A DNA stretch of 64,000 nucleotides, from the NCBI GenBank assembly GCA_018398815.1, contig CM031601.1, forward strand, positions 30,334,521 through 30,398,520, written 5' to 3'. Below are positions 57,620-64,000 of the stretch, piece after piece (the first letter of the stretch is position 1; every line of letters starts with the position of its first letter). Both the position numbers and the translations under genes were made by a program. Source of the stretch: Conus ventricosus (taxonomy: Eukaryota; Mollusca; Gastropoda; Neogastropoda; Conidae). The notes below the pieces were generated by a model. That model was not told the DNA's origin. It ran no database searches and saw only the letters and a list, made by a program, of their open reading frames with translations.

Positions 57620-58645
57620 TGTGTGTGCGCGTGTGCTCCCTGCTATTCGAGTAGTTGTATTTGTGGCTGTTTCTTCCCCTTTTCTGTTGGAAATACCATA
57701 CTTTCTTGTCTTCAATTGTGAGTGGAGCATTTTGCCTCCCTTGTTGAGAGTTTGTTGGCATTCTTTCTTCATTTTTTACGTTTAGAAGAAACATAACATT
57801 CTTTTTTTATTTTGCTTTTTTTTCCCACTTGAAATTACTAACTATTTGAAATTGTTGTTGACTTACTATTACTAACATGTTATGAGATAATAAAAGTACA
57901 GTGTATCTCCTCCATTTTACAAAAAATAGCATGAGAATTGGTTGGTTAGTTCCAGAGATATCCGCGTTTCACATATGCTGGTATAAAATACAGCTTTTTT
58001 GGAAAAATGGCTGGCGATGGGGATTTATGCAAAATAGAATGTCTGGCGGTGAAAGGGTTAAAATGGAAACACTGACCACTGCTTTATCACTTGTTCAGAG
58101 AGATTGTTACCTGAGCTCAGTTGACCTCAAAGATGCCCTCTATTCCATAGCCATTCACCCAAATTTCTGGAAACTGCTCAGATTTGTCTGGAGAGGTCAG
58201 CATTATGAATATACACAGCTCTGCCCAATGGCCTTGCTTCAGCTCCTCGCTTGTTCACAAAACTGATGAAATCTGTGTTTGCCAGGCTAAGGATGAAAGG
58301 GCACACATCCACAGCTTTTCTTGATGACAGTTTGTTGCATGGTTATACAAAGTAGGAGTGCATGTGATTGCTCTTCAAAAGTTAGGTTTCCTGATACACC
58401 CATCAAAGTCAGAGCTGAAATCATTCAAACAAATTCAGTATCTGGGTGTGATCATTGACTCAGAATCAATGACAGTCAGACTCGCTCCTCAGAGAAAACG
58501 TCTTTGTGATAGCTGTACAGGCCTGCTGCATAAAAAGTCTGCACCAATCAGAGAGGTGGTGCAGGCAATAGGAAAAATTATTGCTAACCTTGTAGCAGTC
58601 AAACATGGGGCTCTCCATTATCGGTGCTTAGAAGCAGAAAAATGT
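55540..58645 (+). mobile_element. DIRS-like retroelement relic (GAG and RT), interrupted by a piggyBac-type element
   Basis: The plus strand gives a DIRS-type GAG region: RFETYNRPENCPNMTIPTVN (~55630), IQCAITIAVTQVANSLL, and VPITGSLFGDDLPNTLKNIK (~55955). RT follows: SPIFTRKKEDGSHRMTLNLK, RLNEEVTYHHF (56540-56633), then after the insertion KMETLTTALSLVQRDCYLSS and VDLKDALYSIAIHP (58060-58160), FLDDSLLHGYTK (~58315, the YLDD-type catalytic box), and LGFLIHPSKSELKS. Stops and shifts occur near 55896, 56507, 58265 and 58350. The RT ends abruptly at 58645 where a tandem array begins. It lies in an RNF213 intron, antisense to the gene. Confidence 0.88.
56638..58057 (+). mobile_element. piggyBac-type element in TTAA, internally deleted
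   Basis: TTAA at 56634-56637 and 58058-58061. The ends are CCCTTTCACCGCCA and its exact complement. The left end continues with repeated ggcgcc/ttggcgac motifs typical of piggyBac-like termini. Removal of the element with one TTAA joins CACCATTTT to AAAATGGAAAC and restores the RT reading YHHFKMETL, which fixes both borders. A short frame (56880-57013) encodes RPCRTFTTDQVLGILNRQS then DTDEEDPDS, resembling the N-terminus of piggyBac transposases. The rest is non-coding with (TG)n at 57421-57540 and 57583-57630. Confidence 0.9.
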
Positions 58646-58647
58646 AA

Positions 58648-60115
58648 GTGTTATGTGACATAGCCTCACATCAAGGCATGTGATGCTCCATCACATTTAG
58701 TCTAGTGATATGAATCATTTCCCCCAAGCCACAACTAAAAAGGAAGAATATTCATGTGGCTTGACTAGTGTAGTGGGCGTCCCCAATAATTGTGAGGATT
58801 ACTCAGTAAAATGGACAAGGGTGGTCACTGGGTGAAAAGTAACCACTGAGAGATAGTTTGATAAGGGCTGGTAAGGTGCTGGTCACGCGTTTTGAACACT
58901 GAGTATGCACTCACTAGGAGGAGGGAGGAAAGAATTAGTTTTAGCCCAGGAGATGGCCTAAAGACTTGAACCTATCAGGACGTTGGTCAAGGGGTCCTCA
59001 CCGCTGACCAGTTATTACCAGGTGAGCTATAGATAGTTGGGGAAAGGTACAGGGAAAACCTAAAGAAAAGAGAAAGAAAGAATTCATATGTTAAATTGGG
59101 AAGCAGGTTACTTACACGAAACTTATTCGTGTTTCAGCCCTTCTGTCATGTGACGTAGCCTCACATCAAGGCATGTGACACTCCATCACATGTAGTTTAG
59201 TGATATGAATCATTTCCCATGCCACAACTAAAAAGGAAGAATATTCATGTGGCTTGACTAGTGTAGCGGGCGTCCCCAAATAATTGTGAGATTTACTCAT
59301 TGATTAAACAACAGTGGTCATTGGTGGAAAGTGACCACTGAGAGATAGTTTGATAAGGGCTGGTAAGGTGCTGGTCATGGTGTTTTGAACACTGAGTATG
59401 CACTCACTAGGAGGAGGGAGGAAAGAATCAGTTTAGCCCAGCATATGGCCAAGAGCCTAACTGCAGAACCTGGCCTCGTTGGTCAAGGGTCATTACCAGT
59501 GACCATATAAGTTGGGAATAGATATTGGGAAGGAGGAAAACTAACAAAGAGAAAAAAGAATATTGAATGAAAGAAACAGTTATTACACGAACTTATTGGT
59601 TCAGTTCATACCTCAACCTTATCGTCCGTCAGCCTGTGGTTAACAAAGCCTGCTCACATCAGGCAGGACACTCCATCACATTAGTTTAGTAGATCTGAAT
59701 CATTCCGATGCCACAACTAAAGGAAGAAATTTCATGTGGTTCCATTACGAGGACGGCGCCCCAAATAATTGTGGATTTACTCATTGATTAAACACAGTGG
59801 TCATTGGGTGAAGTGACCACTGAGAGATAGTTTGATAAGGGCTGGTAAGGTGCTGGTCATGTGTTTTGAACACTGAGTATGCACTCACTAGGAGGAGGGA
59901 GGAAAGAATCAGTTTTAGCCCAGCAGATGGCCTAGAGACTCGAACCTGTCAGGACGCTGGTCCTCACTGCTGACCAGTCATTACCAGGTGAGCCATAGAT
60001 AGTTGGGGAAAGCTACAGGAGAAAACCTAAAGAAAAGAGAAAGAAAGAATTCATATGTTGAATTAGGAAGCAGGTTACTTACACGAACCTTATTCGTGTT
60101 TCAGCCCTTCACCCT
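58648..60115. repeat. Three tandem ~490-bp units, each with a tRNA-like segment
   Basis: Unit starts near 58648, 59145 and 59625. Shared strings are atgtgac(a/g)tagcctcacatc, actccatcacatt(t)ag, actgagagatagtttgataa, gcactcactaggaggaggga and ttcatatgttaaattgggaa. On the minus strand each unit has tggctcacctggtaatgact (box-A-like) and, ~40 bp on, caggttcgagtct (box-B-like; clearest at about 60000-59935). A tRNA-derived SINE thus seems to have been amplified as part of the tandem unit. The second and third units are more eroded. Confidence 0.82.
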
Positions 60116-61090
60116 TCACTCTTCACCCCGTCAGGTGTGGTTAACAAAGGCCATGGTGTGGGGAACACACCGAGAGTTCAGCCCCAGCAATTAAAGACTC
60201 CAGGGAGAGGAGTCGGATCTCCCTCATTTCTCTGGTGACAGGAGATTTCAAGGGGGTGACACAATTTCCGAGAGACAGGAATCATGACAGTATGGGGTGA
60301 GTCTCATCTCTGATGCAGGTATGGCATCATGATTGCAGGAATTATTTATTCTCCTGGTCTGGATCTTGGGCCAATGTGATGTGAAGGCCATGACTTTACA
60401 GAAACTTGTATTGATGTAAATGGGAAAATTGGTTTATCTCTCAGTGTGAAGAAAAAAAGAGATACATGTATAAAATATGTTTATAAATTGTTTGATGTGA
60501 TTTAGTAAACTGTTTTCCCCGAAGGAGAGGGGGAGAAGAAAAAACATTCGGTAGTGCGCCTTTTGGTTGATTGGAAAGATTGTGTGTGCGTATGGAGTAA
60601 ATGCTGTCAAGAATGCGTGTGTGCAAAAGTGACAGTGTGACACCTTCATCCTTCACCCCATCAGCTATTCCTCCTCTGATGCTGCGACGGCATCTGTTTA
60701 CCAAGTGCTGAGACAGGTGTTTAACGATGGCCATGGTGTGGGGAACACACCGATAGTTCAGCCCCAGCAATTGAAGACCCCGGGTAGAGGAGTCGGATCT
60801 CATCGTTCCCCCAGTGACTGGAGAGTTCAAGGGGCAAGAGCTTTTTCTGATGCAGGCAGGGAATCATGATGGTATGGTTTGGGGTGAGCACTTTCTCTGA
60901 TGCAGGTATGGCATCATGATAGTATAAACTGTTTATTCTCCTGATCTGGATCTTGGGCCAGTGCTGTGTAGAAGGCCATGACTTTATATTCTTGGAGGAT
61001 GTGTATATTCTTTCTCTAGCAAGAAGGAGGAATCTAGAAACTCTTTATTCATATAAATTTGTAACTTGATTTATCTCTCAGTGTGAAGAG
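60115..61090. repeat. Two tandem ~600-bp units
   Basis: Shared blocks include ggccatggtgtggggaacac, ttcagccccagcaatt(a/g)aag, aggagtcggatct, gatgcaggtatggcatcatg, ttattctcctg(g/a)tctggatc and tttatctctcagtgtgaaga at 60150-60450 and 60735-61090. Both contain a DIRS-RT-like pattern of no clear coding value. No gene recognised. Confidence 0.78.
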
Positions 61091-61197
61091 AGAGAGAGAA
61101 ACATGTATAGAATTTGTTTGATTACTCGAGTGTGATGAACGTTGTCAGAATTGTTCAATTCATTTAGTAAAGTGTTTTCTCTGGATATAAGCTTTTC

Positions 61198-61201
61198 ATG
61201 C

Positions 61202-61255
<54 letters not shown>
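61198..61255. repeat. (TA)n microsatellite
   Basis: tatata tract with a single interruption, followed by cacaca. Confidence 0.95.
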
Positions 61256-61260
<5 letters not shown>

Positions 61261-61409
61261 GAAGAGTAGCATCATAATAAATACATTGATTATTAATGTA
61301 CACATGCAAACATATTGCAACTGATGCATAAAAGATGAAATGCACACTGAGCCCTTTATACACACCCTTGCTTTGGTGATGTGCATACAGTGAGCTACAT
61401 GATTCATAC

Positions 61410-61448
61410 CTGAACTTCATAGCCATCCTCCAGCAAAGGATGCAGAGC
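61410..61448 (-). CDS. RNF213: RNF213 exon 'HPLLEDG' (13 codons)
   Basis: 39 bp encoding ALHPLLEDGYEVQ. Acceptor actgtttcag before GCTCTG, donor GTTCAG/GTATGA, phase 0. In RNF213 an LHPLLEDG string follows the Walker-B-type DEIGLAE motif of an AAA+ module and precedes a variable linker and the FIGISNW block, which is exactly the order seen downstream here. Exons further upstream would lie beyond the window or are hidden among the transposon relics. Confidence 0.85.
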
Positions 61449-61489
61449 CTGAAACAGTAAAAAAAAAGAATTATGCAACTAAAGTTTGT

Positions 61490-61840
61490 TTTATGGCATA
61501 CTTACCTGCCCAAACAAATGCCTTATCCACACCTAGCATGCAACATCATCATAATATCAGGATTCCCCCCTCCCCCAAGAAAATTTGAGAAGCAGGGAGC
61601 TAACTTTGCCTCAGTTCCCAATAGGTCACCCAGAGTGATTGCCCCTAGTGAGTTTGAACCATTGCACTATATTAGACCTAGCGAAGTTTCTGCACCTTTT
61701 CCTCACTAACCAGGGAGGTGGAACGTGTCCTAGTGTTTGGGTAGATGTGTACATTGTAAAACTACTCTTTGAATCAAAATTCCTTTTTCTAATACTTGCC
61801 TGTCCAAACAACTGCCTGAATCTTGAGAAGGACGATGAGA
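61490..61840 (+). repeat. Terminal-repeat family, copy 3, next to a recombinase fragment
   Basis: Begins catacttacctgcccaaaca then aatgccttatcc and atcaggattccc, matching copies at 48703 and 51046. A second ITR-start-like string (tacttgcctgtccaaacaac) occurs at 61794-61813, which could be an internal complementary region of a DIRS element whose recombinase is at 61950-62280. Confidence 0.55.
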
Positions 61841-61949
61841 GCATGCTTATCCAAGGCCTTCTGTTTGCTCTTTTTCTACCAAATCAGTGTGGATGTGTAC
61901 TGTCAGGGCAACCACCACAATCCCTAGACATTCAAGAGATCCCATGTCC

Positions 61950-62280
61950 TCAGTTATAAAAATTAGGAAATAAAAATCTGCCAAAGTAGCCTGTGACTTA
62001 ACGCCTGCTGCCCAACAAATGCTGCAAACTGCAACCCTTTGCCAGAGGTGCAACTGGCAGAAAGAGCCAGGACTTCATGTGCCCTAATATCAACTCTAGG
62101 GGGCTGTAGTTCCTGTGCACAGATGTAGGCCTGCTGAATAACCTGCCTAAGCCGGAAGCTCAACATCTAGACTCTGACAGTAGCGCTCTGCTTGCCACAC
62201 CATAACAGGGTGGACAAGGAGCTTCACTCTGCCTCCTGAAATTACATCTTCAATGCTCTGACGGGACAGCGAATCTGCTC
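61950..62280 (-). pseudogene. DIRS-type tyrosine recombinase, C-terminal fragment
   Basis: Minus-strand LSFRLRQVIQQAYICAQELQ, then VDIRAHEVLALSASC with KGLQFAAF further on, matching the C-terminal catalytic part of DIRS recombinases. Box II reads HEVL instead of H-x-x-R, so the catalytic Arg is lost here too. The fragment is cut off upstream by a LINE (62396 onward). Confidence 0.72.
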
Positions 62281-62395
62281 CACCTTCTTAAAGTCACTTG
62301 AAACACAAAACAAAACGTCATCCACACAACCCTTTAAAATACATCTTTTAAAACCACACTGGAAATTTCAGTAAAAATCTTACTTCCTTAAAATC

Positions 62396-64000
62396 TTAGA
62401 TCAGAAGAAAAATGTTGATCTCTTTTAGAATTTCAAAGACTATATCAGGTGGGACATCTCTGCACAAGGTTTTCAAGGCGTCTGCTGTAAAACATTTACG
62501 TCTCACATCATGCAAGTCCCAACACTCTAACACAACATGTTCCACTGTGAGTGGCACATAACATGGAATGCACCACAGAGCTTCTTCATCTTTAAAAGAT
62601 AAGAATGGGTGTAAAAGGAGTGCCCTGTGTGCAAATGGCACAAAGCTATTTAATCTTTACAGCGCCCCTGGAAAATAGTAAAAACTCTTTCAGGTTTGGA
62701 TGGATCTGGAAGTTTGTTATCCGTCTGCAGTTTCCATTCTTCTTGCCAGAGGTCTTTGACATAAGCCCGAGCTTTGGGTTTAAGATCTGTATGAAGGATA
62801 GATCATCTACTCAACTCTTTCTTTGTGGCACTCTTTTCAAGTTGATCAACCACCTCATTGCCTCAAATGCCAATATGGCTGTGAACCCATGCAAAAACTA
62901 TGTTGTATCCATCAGATTTCACAGAGGTGTATATTTCAAATAATTTCAGAAGCTGATGGTGTTTCAGGTTACGGCTGGCAATGGTCTCCAAAGCAGAAAG
63001 GGAGTCTGACAAAATGAGAAAATCTTTGTTTTTTTTAGAAACCATTTCAGGACCAAAGCTGTCAGCTCAGCAGTGTAGATGGAACTGTCAGTGGGAATGT
63101 GTTCAGAACATCTCTGAGAAAGACCCGTTGCACAAAACACAGGACAAGCAGCCCCCTCCTCAAATTTGGAGCCATCAGTAAAAACCCTTCTGAAGGATGC
63201 AAAAAAGGACCTTTACGCCAAGGAGCCAGTGGTATCTTTATGATATGAGGCTAAATCAAACCAGATCTCTGGAGTGAGGAAAGTCCATGGTGGGTCATCA
63301 GGAAACTTGCACAAATCACACACGACTCCAAGGTCTATATCTGTATTGTTCAAGTGGGGAAGAACGCAAATTCCCAAGGGTGGAATGGAACTGGGAAGTC
63401 ATCAATTTCTTTTGAAACTTGGGTCAAAAACACAGTCATATGCAGGGTTTTGGGGTTCTGAAAATAGATTCCAACAGTAGTTCAAGGTAAGTTTCAGCCA
63501 ATGGTTTTAGAGGGATGGTTCTCCTGCCTCAGTATATAAACTGTAAACAGGGGTGGTGCGGAACACATCCAGACAGATTCGAAGCTCTGATGGTGGATGG
63601 GACCTAAAGTTTCCAGGCAGGAATGTCTTGCAGAGCCGTAGATGACACACCCATAATCCAGTTTGCAGTGGACCAAAACCCTGTAAATATGGAGAACAGT
63701 TTTCTTGTCAGTGCCCAGATCTGTGCGCTGTGCGTGCCACAACTCTCAGAATGTTCAGTGCTTTCTGACATGCAGTTTTGAGTTACTGGATGAGACTTTT
63801 AATAAAAATTAACAACCAGAAATTTGGCTTCTTTCACAGCTGGAATGATGGGTTTGACCAAACAAAATTTCAGGATCAGCCAAGATGTGATGAAAGTTTT
63901 GAAAATGACTACACTGAGCGTTGGTATTTGAAGAGGTAAACTCTCAGTTTTCCTCAGCCCACTGTTGGATCTTATCCACACAAAGTTGGAGTCAACATTG
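62396..64000 (-). mobile_element. I-type LINE with RNase H, degenerate, continuing past the window
   Basis: Read on the minus strand from the window edge: an RT part (63980-63800, FRKTESLPLQI-like) followed by TDKKTVLHIYRVLVHCKLDY then GCVIYGSARHS (63720-63620). RNase H motifs follow: FLILSDSLSALETIASRN (~63030-62980), and FAWVHSHIGI then GNEVVDQLEKSATK (~62900-62820). The C-terminal Cys-rich end is LWCIPCYVPLTVEHVVLECW (62560-62490), stopping at 62396. Stops and frame changes (for example TGA before GNEVVDQ) show that it is dead. The 5' part lies outside the window. Confidence 0.85.

Overview
This is eukaryotic, intron-rich, repeat-dense DNA: long dinucleotide microsatellites, GT-AG exons of a large animal gene, and DIRS, piggyBac, hAT, MULE and LINE transposons, with no bacterial gene organisation. 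The mixture and the gene content point to a marine invertebrate, most likely a mollusc (perhaps a gastropod). That placement is an inference from style, not proven by a marker gene.

The one clear host gene is RNF213 (mysterin), a giant AAA+ ATPase / E3 ubiquitin ligase. Nine consecutive exons lie on the minus strand from 61448 down to 25092. Their reading phases fit at every junction and all have GT donors and AG acceptors. The gene runs off the window upstream, and into or beyond the 1,000-N gap downstream. Its introns carry most of the transposons.

Layout. 1-1.7 kb: short tandem duplications and GC-rich unassigned DNA. 1.7-6.7 kb: a satellite of 80-81 bp dimers, split by a FLYWCH-type MULE transposon (3.85-5.85 kb). 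7.1-8.1 kb: a broken SGNH/GDSL-hydrolase-like gene (minus strand) carrying a 410-bp LINE insertion. 8.43-21.70 kb and 23.85-40.20 kb: two arms of one large inverted repeat, joined across an N run of exactly 1,000 bases. Each arm has the same three RNF213 exons, a piggyBac relic, exon fragments and SINE-like repeats. They differ by single-base indels and by three large presence/absence insertions: 2.5 kb in the left arm, and a 3,973-bp TIR element and a 1.57-kb LINE in the right. This looks more like two divergent haplotypes or assembly pieces joined head to head than an old palindrome. 40.2-64 kb: single-copy sequence continuing the gene upstream, with a structurally complete but internally deleted DIRS element (42.25-46.27 kb) carrying a hAT, TTAA-type elements, a second DIRS relic interrupted by a piggyBac-like element (55.5-58.65 kb), two tandem arrays (58.65-61.09 kb), a DIRS recombinase fragment and an I-type LINE at the right edge.

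The two arms act as an internal control. They show which coding frameshifts are probably base-call errors, and they provide empty target sites that define the exact ends of three insertions. No CRISPR, operon, rRNA or stand-alone tRNA gene was seen.
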